NCBI GenBank assembly: GCA_963575675.1 | Contig: CAUYUA010000283.1 | Location: forward strand, 15,700 to 79,699 | Direction of reading: 5' to 3' | Source of the DNA: CAUYUA01 sp963575675 | GTDB taxonomy: Bacteria > Pseudomonadota > Alphaproteobacteria > Azospirillales > Azospirillaceae | Length of the DNA: 64,000 nt | Part shown: one piece after another, positions 54,860 to 63,844 of the stretch | Layout: each line of letters opens with the position of its first letter | Position numbering within the stretch: the stretch's first letter is position 1 | Made by a program: the position numbers and the translations under genes | The notes under the pieces: model-generated | What the model was told of the DNA's origin: nothing | The model's database searches: none | Seen by the model: only the letters and a program-made list of their open reading frames with translations

Positions 54860-55828
54860 ATGCCGGAATTGCCGGAAGTCGAGACGATTCGTCGCGGGTT
54901 GGCGGGGGCTCTGCTTGGACGTCGTTTTGTCCGAGTCGACGTTCGTCGACCCAATCTGCGCGCGCCTTTGCCGCTCCACCTCGCCGAACGCCTGCTTGAT
55001 CGTCGAGTCGACGCGATTCGCCGTCGCGGCAAATACCTTTTGCTCACCCTCGACGACGCATCGACTCTTCTCATTCACCTCGGCATGTCCGGACGGATCA
55101 TCATCGCCTCTCAACCGCCGGCTTCTTCTGGTCGACACGATCACGTTGAATTCATCACCGACGACCGAACCATCATCACATACAGCGACCCTCGCCGCTT
55201 CGGCATGATTGATCTCATCCCCGATTTGGCGGCGCTGACGACTTATCCCAGCCTTGCGCATCTTGGCCCCGAACCTCTTCCCGACTTGTCGGAAGACCCG
55301 CCATTCGTCGCCGATTCTCTGGCCCCGCGTCTTAGCGCGCGCTCCAGCCCGATCAAAACCGTTCTACTGGATCAACGCACTGTGGCGGGGCTCGGAAACA
55401 TCTACGTCTGCGAATCTCTATTCTACGCCGGAATTCACCCCGAACGTCCGGCCTCCAGCCTCTCTTCGACCGAAATCAAACGCCTCGTCGTCGCCATCCA
55501 AGACGTTCTTCGCCGCGCCATCGCCGCCGGGGGCTCTTCCTTGCGCGATTACGTCCAAGCCTCTGGAGAAATGGGTTATTTCCAACATTCTTTCGCCGTT
55601 TACGATCGCGTCGGAGAATCTTGTCCCGGCTGCGTCTGCCGTGCAGAGACCGCACCGCAATCAATTGCGCCGCTTCCCGACCTTCCTCCGCCGGAGCCCC
55701 CATCCCCGGAGTTATCGTCAAGAAAAATCCTCTCCGTCATAGAAGATCAGACAATTTCGAATGGCGGAATTGTTCGGTTGACGCAAGCAGGGCGTTCGAC
55801 TTTCTATTGTCCGCGCCGTCAACGGTGA
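54860..55828 (+). CDS. mutM: Formamidopyrimidine-DNA glycosylase with atypical zinc finger
   Basis: MutM (Fpg) excises oxidised purines such as 8-oxoguanine. The 322-residue protein starts MPELPEVETIRRGL, with catalytic Pro2 and Glu3 after Met removal, has RRRGKYLLLTLDD with the conserved Lys, and GLGNIYVCESLFYAG in the helix-two-turn-helix. The zinc finger is odd: CPGCVC begins it near residue 258, then an insertion of about 45 Pro/Ser-rich residues follows, and the last pair reads FYCPRRQR with Arg in place of the usual second Cys. Family members are usually about 270-290 residues. The extra Cys in CPGCVC might substitute. The ATG at 54860 follows AGGAAAAC. Confidence 0.93.
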   Translation: MPELPEVETIRRGLAGALLGRRFVRVDVRRPNLRAPLPLHLAERLLDRRVDAIRRRGKYLLLTLDDASTLLIHLGMSGRIIIASQPPASSGRHDHVEFITDDRTIITYSDPRRFGMIDLIPDLAALTTYPSLAHLGPEPLPDLSEDPPFVADSLAPRLSARSSPIKTVLLDQRTVAGLGNIYVCESLFYAGIHPERPASSLSSTEIKRLVVAIQDVLRRAIAAGGSSLRDYVQASGEMGYFQHSFAVYDRVGESCPGCVCRAETAPQSIAPLPDLPPPEPPSPELSSRKILSVIEDQTISNGGIVRLTQAGRSTFYCPRRQR

Positions 55829-55873
55829 TATTGTCCCCCTGCGCCCGAACAACGGCGTAACGAGAGCGCTGGC

Positions 55874-56344
55874 ATGAGTCTTCTTGTGAGGTTGAGCGTG
55901 AGTTCAAAAGCAACGTTAAGACGCATGACGGTCTTGACCGCTCTGGCGCTGGGCGTCGCTGCTCTGCTGTTGATGGCTCCGGAAGGACCGTCGCGATTGG
56001 GAGCGTCCATCGCGCAAGCCGCCGGAAAATACCTCGACGGGTTCGAAGACTTGCCTCTTATGCCGGGCATGTCGCCGATGCCCGGCGAAAGCCTCATCTT
56101 TGACAAACCCGGCGGGCGAATCGTTCAAGCCGCCGCTCAGGGGCGCGTCAAAGAAGCCGATGTTCAAAAGTTCTACGCGCAAACCATGCCGCAACTCGGA
56201 TGGCGTCCCGTCGCCATAAACCGTTTCGAGCGTGACGGCGAGTTTTTAAAAATCGAGTTTCCTCGCGCTTCGGGACACACCCTCACTGTGCGGTTCACGC
56301 TCAGCCCAAACACTCCCGACTCTCAAGCGTTCAGCATAAAATAG
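55874..56344 (+). CDS. Exported protein of unknown function between mutM and enoyl-CoA hydratase
   Basis: The 156-residue product has an N-terminal hydrophobic signal or anchor (about residues 16-36, [18 protein letters not shown]) followed by a soluble domain with [20 protein letters not shown], a helix and [20 protein letters not shown] protein of this type occurs between mutM and the hydratase gene in several alphaproteobacteria, as I recall. Function is unknown. Spacing to its neighbours is short (45 and 77 bp), suggesting an operon. Confidence 0.75.
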   Translation: MSLLVRLSVSSKATLRRMTVLTALALGVAALLLMAPEGPSRLGASIAQAAGKYLDGFEDLPLMPGMSPMPGESLIFDKPGGRIVQAAAQGRVKEADVQKFYAQTMPQLGWRPVAINRFERDGEFLKIEFPRASGHTLTVRFTLSPNTPDSQAFSIK

Positions 56345-56421
56345 TCGATCACAGAATTCTCCCCTGCGCCGAACGACCGCCTAGGCGACGGCGCTTTCCT
56401 CATCAGGAGTTTGCATCCTCC

Positions 56422-57195
56422 ATGGCTTACGAGACCCTTTTGGTTGAAACCCGCGGCGCCGTTGGTTTGATCACTCTTAATCGCCCGAAGCTCAATCCCC
56501 TCAACGACAAGCTCATGACCGAGCTTGGTCAGGCCGTTGACGAGTTCGAAGCCGACGACACGGTCGGCGCGATCGTCATCACCGGCAACGAAAAGGCTTT
56601 CGCCGCCGGCGCCGACATTAAAGAGATGTCCGGTTACTCTTACATGGACGTCTATAACGGCAACTTCATCACCCGCAACTGGGAGCGCGTCTCCACCTGC
56701 CGCAAGCCCGTTATTGCGGCGGTCGCCGGATTTGCTCTGGGCGGCGGCTGCGAGCTGGCCATGATGTGTGATTTCATCATCGCCGCCGACACCGCCAAGT
56801 TTGGCCAGCCGGAAATCACGCTCGGCATCATTCCCGGCGCAGGCGGCACTCAGCGTTTGACCCGTTTGGTCGGAAAGTCCGTCGCGATGGAGATGATCCT
56901 TACGGGCCGGATGATCGACGCTCAAGAAGCTAAGCAGGTCGGTTTGGTCAGCCGCGTCGTTCCCGCCGCCGACTTGGTCAGCGACGCCATTAAAACCGCC
57001 GAGAAGATTGCCAGCATGTCTCGTCCGGTCGTGGCGATGGCGAAGGAGTCCGTCAATCGCTCTTACGAAGTCACTCTCGCCGAGGGCATTCGCTTCGAAC
57101 GTCGTTTGTTCCACTCCACCTTCGCCACCGAAGACCAAAAAGAAGGCATGGCCGCTTTCTCCGAAAAGCGCCAAGCCAACTTTAAGCACAAATAA
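56422..57195 (+). CDS. Enoyl-CoA hydratase
   Basis: This crotonase-family enzyme adds water to trans-2-enoyl-CoA in fatty-acid beta-oxidation. The 257-residue product has the oxyanion-hole segment [14 protein letters not shown] near residues 59-72 and [15 protein letters not shown] near 102-116. The catalytic glutamates are in [18 protein letters not shown] near 132-149. Its GC-rich codon use fits the host. In many alphaproteobacteria rpsT and dnaA follow this gene; here a hairpin and the AAA/DUF3226 cassette follow instead. Confidence 0.95.
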   Translation: MAYETLLVETRGAVGLITLNRPKLNPLNDKLMTELGQAVDEFEADDTVGAIVITGNEKAFAAGADIKEMSGYSYMDVYNGNFITRNWERVSTCRKPVIAAVAGFALGGGCELAMMCDFIIAADTAKFGQPEITLGIIPGAGGTQRLTRLVGKSVAMEMILTGRMIDAQEAKQVGLVSRVVPAADLVSDAIKTAEKIASMSRPVVAMAKESVNRSYEVTLAEGIRFERRLFHSTFATEDQKEGMAAFSEKRQANFKHK

Positions 57196-57220
57196 AAAAG
57201 CGCTAACATTCTAAGGAATC

Positions 57221-57258
57221 AAGAAGGAGAAAAAGAAGACATTCTTTCTCTCCTTCTT
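57221..57258 (+). terminator. Hairpin terminator after enoyl-CoA hydratase
   Basis: AAGAAGGAGAAAAAGAA (57221-57237) pairs with TTCTTTCTCTCCTTCTT (57242-57258) with one mismatch around a short loop. It lies 26 bp after the stop and is a likely end of the mutM-hydratase message, although no long T-run follows. Confidence 0.6.
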
Positions 57259-57411
57259 GCGACTTCATCAAAAAAACAAGATAACAAAGGCATGCGTAAT
57301 AGAATTTGATAGGGTTGTGGACGATTAAAAAGAGAATGCTCATCTTGGGTTTCAGGGCGAGTATTTAGTATCGTTAATGAGATTTTTATGTGAATCTCAT
57401 AAAGTTATGCT

Positions 57412-58056
57412 CTATGATTGTATTTCGAATAGATCGCAAAGCCATTTGACAAATTTTTTTGCAAGAGGCGCATTTGGTTCCAGTGTTTTTTTGCATATGG
57501 CTATCTTGAAGTCCTCTCCCGGAGGGTCCTGCCATGCAAGCCAAGTGTAAATATTGGCCTTGTCTTCGTGATTTTTACGGAATTGTGCGCCAGCCTTCTT
57601 GGCTTCTGTAACGGCGGAGCATGCCGTTTTCCAAAGCTCGTTCTGTTTTTTTGGAATAAGGAACGCCAAAAATGTTTCCAGCATTCCCTGTGATGTGTTG
57701 TTCGGCATAACCCAAACGCCTAAACGTTTTCCTTCCTCGTTTTTTATCACCAATCCCGTTAAAGGAAGCGTTTCGGGAAGCTCTGGAAATTGATTGGTGT
57801 ATTCTAGCTTATTGTATATCTGATTCCAAGTCCCTTGAAAATCGCCGTCTGCATCAATGACGATGCCAATAGAGTTTTCTGATTTGATATATGTTGGAAT
57901 AGATTTTAAGATATCATCTTTTCCGTCGAGGGTTTCAATTTGTATTGGTGGATATTCTTTGTTGAATCCTATTATGCTTTTTTCCATTAGTGCGCTAATC
58001 ACGAGTTTTTCTGTTTTGCCTTCTACCAGAAGTGTTTTTTTGTTGCTTGAACTCAT
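57412..58056 (-). CDS. DUF3226-type TOPRIM-like protein, partner of the AAA ATPase
   Basis: The 214-residue protein begins KTLLVEGKTEKLVISAL, placing the conserved TOPRIM Glu at residue 12, and has IGIVIDADGDFQG with Asp68, Asp70 and Asp72. This E...DxD arrangement is the metal site of TOPRIM nucleases. It lies 2 bp after the ATPase gene, so the two are co-translated. Fusions and pairs of an SMC-like ATPase with a TOPRIM nuclease are known from OLD and PARIS (AriA-AriB) phage defence. This exact pair is a candidate of that kind, inferred from the layout. The gene is AT-rich compared with its neighbours. Confidence 0.8.
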   Translation of the reverse strand: MSSSNKKTLLVEGKTEKLVISALMEKSIIGFNKEYPPIQIETLDGKDDILKSIPTYIKSENSIGIVIDADGDFQGTWNQIYNKLEYTNQFPELPETLPLTGLVIKNEEGKRLGVWVMPNNTSQGMLETFLAFLIPKKQNELWKTACSAVTEAKKAGAQFRKNHEDKANIYTWLAWQDPPGEDFKIAICKKTLEPNAPLAKKFVKWLCDLFEIQS

Positions 58057-58058
58057 GG

Positions 58059-59156
58059 TTAACGAACCTCGATGTGGCGCTTGGCGGCTATTTTAATTTC
58101 TTCTTCAGTGTAAAAAACAGCTTCTTTTTTCTTGCTCTCGATTCGTTGAATGCTGACTTGATTTTCATCGTTGATTTCATTGCGGCAAATGATGGCAAGG
58201 CCTTCAACGCAATCTTGGCTGTGGGTTGTGGCGAAGACCTGGACATTGAGTTTTTTGGCTGTTTCAAAAATCAGACGCCATATTTTCTCCAAGGTGGAAT
58301 AATGGAGCCCAGAATCAATTTCATCAATGAGAAGGATGCCGTCTTTTGCTTGATTGAGCGCCATTGCTATGGCCAGCATGCGCCATGCTCCATCCCCTAA
58401 ATTGCCGATAGGGAGGGGAGCTTTTGTATCTTTAAGTTTGATCTTGAACCCACCGCGTCGATAGAGAAAAGGAGGGAGTTCGGTTGTAAGGGCGGCGATT
58501 CTATCGATTCTCGGTTCAATAATTTGGAGCGCTTCAAGAACATTATCCTCGTGCTCTGTGAGCGCAATACTGTTCCACAGTAAGTACAATTCGCGAGTAG
58601 ATAAAGAGCCTGTTGAGATATATTGGGTTTGGATATTTCCTTTGTCTTGATTTCGACGTGAGTCGCCTCTAAGTCGTGTTCTGCGGGTGGGAATCCCTCC
58701 ATTGGAGGTTAAGTTTGTATCCAAGAAAACAGTGTTTGTATCTCCAGAAATAGACAAAGAAAGTCTGAGATCAGAGGAAATTATATGATCATCGTTATCT
58801 AGATCGTCTATTGAGGATTCTCGAATGGCGAAAGTAATGCTATAATTTTTAATCGTATTTTTGGCGGCGATAGTAAACCTTCCTCCATTTGTAATTTGGT
58901 GGCCATGAAACAAATGGCATATTTCAAATTCGCCCTCATCAGGACCAGGATGGGCGTTTTCCTGTCGTTCTCCGCGATCAGAAAGAATACGCGCTAGCGC
59001 AAAGAGGTCTCCTTGTGACGCCAGGATATAAAGAGCTTCTAGAACGGATGTTTTTCCACAATTATTGGCTCCGACAAGAAGATTGACTCGTCCCAAGTTG
59101 CTCATCGTGAAATGCTTGAAGCCGCGGAAGCCGTTGATTTCTAAGGTGTGGATCAT
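58059..59156 (-). CDS. AAA_15/OLD-type ATPase
   Basis: The 365-residue protein is an SMC/ABC-like ATPase. Walker A is GANNCGKTS (residues 29-37), the signature-like segment LGDGAWRM lies near 253-260, Walker B ILLIDEID near 274-281 and the H-loop THSQD near 311-315. The middle has few recognisable features and may be a coiled-coil insertion that is short for this family. It starts MIHTLEINGFRGFKHF. It precedes the DUF3226 gene and together they look like a defence cassette. AT-rich composition and its place after the hydratase suggest acquisition. Confidence 0.85.
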   Translation of the reverse strand: MIHTLEINGFRGFKHFTMSNLGRVNLLVGANNCGKTSVLEALYILASQGDLFALARILSDRGERQENAHPGPDEGEFEICHLFHGHQITNGGRFTIAAKNTIKNYSITFAIRESSIDDLDNDDHIISSDLRLSLSISGDTNTVFLDTNLTSNGGIPTRRTRLRGDSRRNQDKGNIQTQYISTGSLSTRELYLLWNSIALTEHEDNVLEALQIIEPRIDRIAALTTELPPFLYRRGGFKIKLKDTKAPLPIGNLGDGAWRMLAIAMALNQAKDGILLIDEIDSGLHYSTLEKIWRLIFETAKKLNVQVFATTHSQDCVEGLAIICRNEINDENQVSIQRIESKKKEAVFYTEEEIKIAAKRHIEVR

Positions 59157-59474
59157 GGCGCTCGATCTGATTTTATGTAAATTTCCCTTGGCGGAAGAGA
59201 GTAGAAAGTATCGAAAAATTTCTTGGGCGTCACGTCCGAATTTTGTCTTACGGCAAATAGCAAATAAAGGGGGAAGGGGCGCTCTTGGCCTGAGCGACTG
59301 GGAGCGCAGTCTCTGGGCCTTTTTAATTTTATGGTTGATTTTAGAATGCGATTGCTCTGCCCGGAGGCTATTGGGTTCGGTGGAATATTGAAACGTGTCG
59401 TGATATGGTCAACATCCGTGAAAGTCGGCTCCGATGGTCGGGACTGGCGGCGGGAGCAATCCGACAGGTCGGCG
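59157..59474. other. Divergent region with a small palindromic remnant
   Basis: This 318-bp gap lies between the ATPase gene and a plus-strand membrane-protein gene, so it holds both promoters. Positions about 59250-59325 show AAGGGGGAAGGGGCGCTCTTGG and GGGAGCGCAGTCTCTGGGCC, remnants of the palindrome family. No gene is supported. Confidence 0.4.
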
Positions 59475-59975
59475 ATGATTCGAACCTTGCGCGCACTGTT
59501 GTCGAGACTGTTGTTGGCGGCGGCTCTTGTGGCGGCAGTCGGCGGTTTGCGCACAGCGGAGGCGGCTCCGGCGATCGATGACGCCGCAGAGAGCGAAAAT
59601 ATTATGAATCGTTCGTTGCCGTCGGTTTTGGCGCCGATTCGATTGGTGATCGAACCCGCAGGGTTGGTTTCGTTGGGAGTCATGGCGGTTCTGGGTGGGC
59701 CGCTTTCATATTATCTGGCGTACAGCGGTATGGTGGTGGTCGGGTATCCGGCTGTGGAGGCGACGGGATTCGCCGTGAATGTGGCGTGGACCACTCTGAT
59801 TTCTCTGGCGTTTGTGCATTTGCCGATCGTTTTTTCTCGGCAAGATGAGAACGAGGCGATTCGCGAGCGGTTGATGCGGCCGCCATTCCTTCCCGATCCG
59901 TCGGCGCGGCTGTATCGCGATGTCGATTGGGCGCCGAAAAATGACGCGGTCGATGCTTGCGCGGCGGCGCTGTAA
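59475..59975 (+). CDS. Exported or membrane protein of unknown function (166 aa)
   Basis: From the ATG at 59475 the product has 166 residues. A signal-like segment covers residues 1-32 (LLSRLLLAAALVAAVGG to RTAEA). Two hydrophobic stretches follow (about residues 58-80, LVSLGVMAVLGGPLSYYL, and 85-112, VVVGYPAVEATGFAVNV), then a basic-acidic tail (RQDENEAIRERLMRPP). The reading can be extended to 59331 but the lead is poor. I recognise no family. It lies 126 bp before lysC. Confidence 0.65.
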   Translation: MIRTLRALLSRLLLAAALVAAVGGLRTAEAAPAIDDAAESENIMNRSLPSVLAPIRLVIEPAGLVSLGVMAVLGGPLSYYLAYSGMVVVGYPAVEATGFAVNVAWTTLISLAFVHLPIVFSRQDENEAIRERLMRPPFLPDPSARLYRDVDWAPKNDAVDACAAAL

Positions 59976-60101
59976 AAGACTTTGCCGTTCGAAACGCCCG
60001 AAGACCGGGGCGGGCTTGCATGAATGATCGAGGCGGGTTATGGATATCGGATTCCCAACCGGTCCCAGAACCGGCATCGATAGGGAGGCAAGTCGCAAGG
60101 C

Positions 60102-61337
60102 ATGGCGCTTATAGTTCAAAAATTCGGGGGGACGTCGGTCGGCGACATCGATCGCATCCGCAACGTCGCCCGTAAGGTCGAGGCGGAAGTCAAGGCCGGG
60201 CATCAGGTCGCCGTGGTGGTCTCGGCGATGTCCGGCGTCACCAATCAGCTCGTGAAGCACTGCGAGAGCTTGTCGAAATTTTACGACGCTCGCGAGTACG
60301 ACGCCGTGGTGGCGTCCGGGGAACAAGTCACATCCGGGCTTTTGGCGATCGCGCTGCAAGAGATCGGGGTTAAAGCGCGCTCTTGGCAAGGGTGGCAGCT
60401 TCCGATTCGCTCCGACGACGTTCACTCGAAAGCGCGCATCGTCAGCATCGATACAGAAGCGATGCTGGCGCGTTTGGGCGCCGGGGAAGTCGCCGTGGTC
60501 GCCGGATTCCAAGGCCAAGCTCCCGATGGCCGAATCACGACGCTTGGCCGAGGCGGCTCCGACACCTCGGCGGTTGCTCTGGCCGCCGCTCTGCGCGCCG
60601 AGCGATGCGATATCTACACCGACGTTGACGGCGTTTACACCACCGATCCTCGGATCGTGTCCAAAGCCCGTAAGCTGTCGAAAATCACCTACGAGGAGAT
60701 GCTGGAATTGGCGTCTCAGGGCGCCAAGGTGCTGCAAATCCGCTCGGTCGAAATGGCCATGAAGCACCGCGTGCGCGTGCAGGTGCTCTCCAGCTTCGAA
60801 CCGGCGCCGGGAAGCGCTTTGCCGGGAACTATGGTCGTTGACGAGGATGAAATCGTGGAACAAGAAGTTGTCAGCGGCATTGCCTACAGCCGCGACGAGG
60901 CGAAGATCACTTTGATTCGCGTCGCTGATCGTCCCGGCGTCGCCGCCGGAATTTTCGGTCCTTTGGCCGACGCCGCCGTCAACGTCGATATGATCGTGCA
61001 GAACGTCTCCGATGACGGACGGGCCACTGATCTTACCTTTACTGTTGCGAAGGGCGATCTCGCCCGCGCCTTGCAAATTCTGGAGGGCAAAAAGGCCGAT
61101 CTCGGTTACGAGCGGCTGGTTTCCGACAGTAATGTTGTGAAAGTCTCGGTGGTGGGCGTCGGCATGCGCAGTCACGCCGGCGTCGCTCAACGTATGTTCC
61201 GAGCGTTGGCCGATCGCGGAATCAACATTCTGGTTATTTCCACGTCGGAAATTAAAGTCAGCGTTCTGATCGCCGAAGAATATACAGAGCTGGCTTTGCG
61301 GGCTCTGCACACTGCTTATGGCTTGGATCGCGCCTAA
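60102..61337 (+). CDS. lysC: Aspartate kinase
   Basis: LysC phosphorylates aspartate, the first step toward lysine, threonine and methionine. The 411-residue protein has [20 protein letters not shown] at residues 5-24, the [16 protein letters not shown] segment near 147-162, [14 protein letters not shown] near 173-186 and two C-terminal ACT domains (about 265-400), which bind effectors for feedback. Its stop codon TAA (61335-61337) is also the first three bases of a repeat element. ptsP, a common next gene, is absent. Confidence 0.96.
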   Translation: MALIVQKFGGTSVGDIDRIRNVARKVEAEVKAGHQVAVVVSAMSGVTNQLVKHCESLSKFYDAREYDAVVASGEQVTSGLLAIALQEIGVKARSWQGWQLPIRSDDVHSKARIVSIDTEAMLARLGAGEVAVVAGFQGQAPDGRITTLGRGGSDTSAVALAAALRAERCDIYTDVDGVYTTDPRIVSKARKLSKITYEEMLELASQGAKVLQIRSVEMAMKHRVRVQVLSSFEPAPGSALPGTMVVDEDEIVEQEVVSGIAYSRDEAKITLIRVADRPGVAAGIFGPLADAAVNVDMIVQNVSDDGRATDLTFTVAKGDLARALQILEGKKADLGYERLVSDSNVVKVSVVGVGMRSHAGVAQRMFRALADRGINILVISTSEIKVSVLIAEEYTELALRALHTAYGLDRA

Positions 61338-61411
61338 GAGTCCGTTGGGAAAGGTCAAAGCGCCACCTCACCGAGTATTGCTGCGCCTCGACCTTTTCCA
61401 ACGGACTCTTA
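61335..61411. mobile_element. MITE-like inverted repeat at the end of lysC
   Basis: TAAGAGTCCGTTGGGAAAGG plus TC at 61335-61356 pairs with 61390-61411 with one mismatch, enclosing 33 bp. The end sequence GAGTCCGTTGGGAAAGG matches the ends of the adjacent IS5-family remnant, so this looks like a short derivative of the same element. TAA/TTA at its edges may be the target duplication. Confidence 0.65.
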
Positions 61412-61477
61412 GAGGTCGTTGGGAAAGGGGTCTATAGTATAATCTGGAGGATAGTGTAGAATGTCGGCCCGTCCTGA

Positions 61478-61747
61478 ATGGTTGAACGAGGGTTCTGTGG
61501 TTTGGACGAAGGAAACCGGCCCAGATATGATCGGCACGGGCAAAGATACCCGAGTGATCTGACGAACGAAGAGTGGATAGTTTTAGAACCATTCTTGCCT
61601 GTCGCGCGAGGAATAGGCCTTTCACGACGCCACACTCTTCGAGAAATCATGAACGGCATACGCTATGTTTTGCGTTATGGGATTCCTTGGGATGCGACGC
61701 CGAAGTGTCTTTCGCCGGGAAGCGTTTGTTATGACTATTGGCGATAG
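61478..61747 (+). pseudogene. IS5-family transposase, N-terminal fragment
   Basis: The 89-residue frame contains RYPSDLTNEEWIVLEPFLPV near residues 23-42, RRHTLREIMNGIRYVLRYG and IPWDATPKC, the DUF4096-like N-terminal part of IS5-group transposases. A TAG stop at 61745 ends it before the catalytic core. Confidence 0.85.
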
Positions 61748-62059
61748 TTGGGTAATGGTGGCCACTTGGAGCAGATCAACCATTATTTGGTCATGATGGA
61801 TCGTGAAAAGGTTGGGCGAGAAGCCAGTCCGACACTGGCAATCATCGATGCTCAATCGGTAAAATGCGATGCTCCGCAAGGGGAGCGGGGCTATGACGCA
61901 GGAAAGAAAGTGGTTGGTCGCAAACGTCATATTGCTGTTGACAGCGATGGGAGACTGTTGGCCGTCAGAATACTCATGCGGGCGTTCAGGATCAGGCTGG
62001 TGGGGTATACCGTTGGTCAGGTGGCTACCCCAGCTTTGCCTCATATCTCGACGCGTTGA
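61748..62059 (+). pseudogene. IS5-family transposase, middle fragment with deletion
   Basis: The 103-residue frame has LAIIDAQSVKCDAPQGERGY and DAGKKVVGRKRHIAVDSDGR, the DDE first-Asp region of IS5 transposases. After LLAVRILMRAFRIRLVGYT the similarity stops, because the segment with the later catalytic residues has been deleted. Confidence 0.85.
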
Positions 62060-62111
62060 ATCAATAACTATGGGATGACTCTTTTCCAACGGACACTAAG
62101 CAGAGGAAGTT

Positions 62112-63842
62112 ATGATTCAGCTTAAAATGCCGGATAGTTTGTGTTCGGCAGCATCTGGTATCCTACATTGGATTGATCAGAGGTCACGTCGTTCCGTAGT
62201 CTCAAACTATGTACGCGCTTTGGTTTTCGCTTTCCTTGTCAATGCAATTGTTTATCCATCATACTTGATTCATCCAGAACTAGTTCAAGATGGTGGAATA
62301 AATTACTTAAAAAATGCGATTGACGGCAGCTTCTGGACATTCCTTGCTCCTGATGCCGGGTATTTGCCGTTTATTGCTCGTGTGATTTCCATTTTTGTTT
62401 GGAATGTTTTTCCAGAATCCGCTTATGTTATGTTGTCTCAATGGGCCTGTTTGTTGCTGATGGCACTATTTATAGCCTGCTTGGCTCTGCCAGAATTCTC
62501 CATTGTAATTCCTAGTCTTAGAGTAAGATATGCGCTAATTGGCATTATTGCCGCATTTCCTGATTATGAGGCTCGACTGTTAGAGAACTTCGTTTTATTC
62601 AGTGCGCCATTTCTTCTGTGGTTGGTACTTATTGACAAGGAGAGACTTCGACTAAGACCTTTTATTATTTTACTGGGAGCCTCGTTGATTGTTATTCCAT
62701 CTAAACCTCATCTTATTTTGTTTGCTCCTATCTATGGAGGATTGTTTTTGTGGCACTCTATGCGACATGAGTGGAGGTCTGGATTTTTCTTTGCAACGAC
62801 TATGATCTCATTTTTGGTCCAGGCTTATTATCTTGTTTGCACTCGACTCGAGGGGGTGTACTGGGGTGGTGATAAGACAGCTACAATTTCTGAATACGCA
62901 ATTGGAGTATTTACTTACGTTTACTCTCTTCTGCGTGGTATTGCTGGAGGTATTCTTTTCTGGGAAGACATCGGAATATATTCTAACATTTATCAGGATA
63001 CGACACTGATTTTCCTTGCGGGGATAGTAGGATTATTGTGGGTTATTTCCTTTATAGCTCCTGTCATTAATACAAGAATTAGGGAGAACGTCCTTGTCGG
63101 TCCGTTTCACTATATATTTCCTTTTAGTTTGTTGGTCATTTTTTTGTTAAGCATCTGGCTACATATCGTAACTTTCTCACCTCAGCTTAAAATCTTTCTT
63201 CCCTATCATCGATACTTCCTGCTGAGTTATATAGTTACACTGATAATGGTTTGCGTTGGAGCGTCATCCCTATTTAAGAGGATTCGGCTTTGGAGCCTAA
63301 GAACATGCTTCTGTCTAGTTTTATCAAGTATGATGATCTCAAATATTATGCGAGCTAAAGATCCTTTCTTGGACAATTCCAAGAGTTTTTCTCAATGGAA
63401 ATATTATCATAGTTTTGTGCGGCATCCATCATTTGGAATCCCGGTTAACGCCGTGACGGGACAACATTGGTTGGTTTCGTCGCGGAATACGCGCTACCTG
63501 AATGCAGCGACTCTTCATGGTGCTGGGTTTTCTTACCCGAAAGAAGTATCGCCAGGAGTTTATGAATTGCCGCTTGCTGAGTGGAATGCAGATGCTATTC
63601 ATGCGATTGTCTGGCATCGTGATGCACAGATTGCTGAACCAGCTGCAGCAAGCTTGCTGAATGCAGATGGAAAGGTTATAGAAATCGGCCAGAGAATAAC
63701 TCCGGCGGGTTATGATTATGTCTATTATCTGTTCCCGCGACATACACGAAGTGCTATTGCCGTAGCGTTTGTTGGGGGTGACGTGACTCCAATTTCTGGT
63801 GCGAAGTTGATGGTCATTGGTGAAATCTTTCCACGGCCTTAA
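62112..63842 (+). CDS. Polytopic membrane protein of unknown function (576 aa)
   Basis: The 576-residue product has about ten hydrophobic segments between residues 25 and 430 (for example ALVFAFLVNAIVYPSYLI, LLLMALFIACLALPEFSI, FPFSLLVIFLLSIWLHIV) and a soluble C-terminal region of about 140 residues. The layout resembles polytopic glycosyl-transfer or polymerase proteins of surface polysaccharide loci, but I see no diagnostic motif. Its codon use is clearly AT-richer than that of neighbours, and it starts 15 bp after an IS remnant with AGAGGAAG before the ATG, which suggests transfer. Confidence 0.75.
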   Translation: MIQLKMPDSLCSAASGILHWIDQRSRRSVVSNYVRALVFAFLVNAIVYPSYLIHPELVQDGGINYLKNAIDGSFWTFLAPDAGYLPFIARVISIFVWNVFPESAYVMLSQWACLLLMALFIACLALPEFSIVIPSLRVRYALIGIIAAFPDYEARLLENFVLFSAPFLLWLVLIDKERLRLRPFIILLGASLIVIPSKPHLILFAPIYGGLFLWHSMRHEWRSGFFFATTMISFLVQAYYLVCTRLEGVYWGGDKTATISEYAIGVFTYVYSLLRGIAGGILFWEDIGIYSNIYQDTTLIFLAGIVGLLWVISFIAPVINTRIRENVLVGPFHYIFPFSLLVIFLLSIWLHIVTFSPQLKIFLPYHRYFLLSYIVTLIMVCVGASSLFKRIRLWSLRTCFCLVLSSMMISNIMRAKDPFLDNSKSFSQWKYYHSFVRHPSFGIPVNAVTGQHWLVSSRNTRYLNAATLHGAGFSYPKEVSPGVYELPLAEWNADAIHAIVWHRDAQIAEPAAASLLNADGKVIEIGQRITPAGYDYVYYLFPRHTRSAIAVAFVGGDVTPISGAKLMVIGEIFPRP

Positions 63843-63844
63843 AT

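Larger units (their letters stand above)
61411..62097 (+). mobile_element. IS5-family insertion sequence remnant
   Basis: The left end is GAGGTCGTTGGGAAAGG and the right end TCTTTTCCAACGGACACTAA, an imperfect inverted repeat pair. Between them are two reading frames for a broken transposase. The element lacks the part with the third catalytic residue, about 300 bp compared with intact IS5 members, so it cannot move on its own. Confidence 0.7.

Noticed and set aside
56323..57189. Minus-strand frame of 288 aa opposite the enoyl-CoA hydratase
   Set aside because: The hydratase on the plus strand has all catalytic motifs; the antisense frame is a shadow.
59706..61358. Long minus-strand frame (550 aa) opposite lysC
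   Set aside because: It mirrors the codon structure of lysC and the upstream membrane protein gene, and has no recognisable domain.
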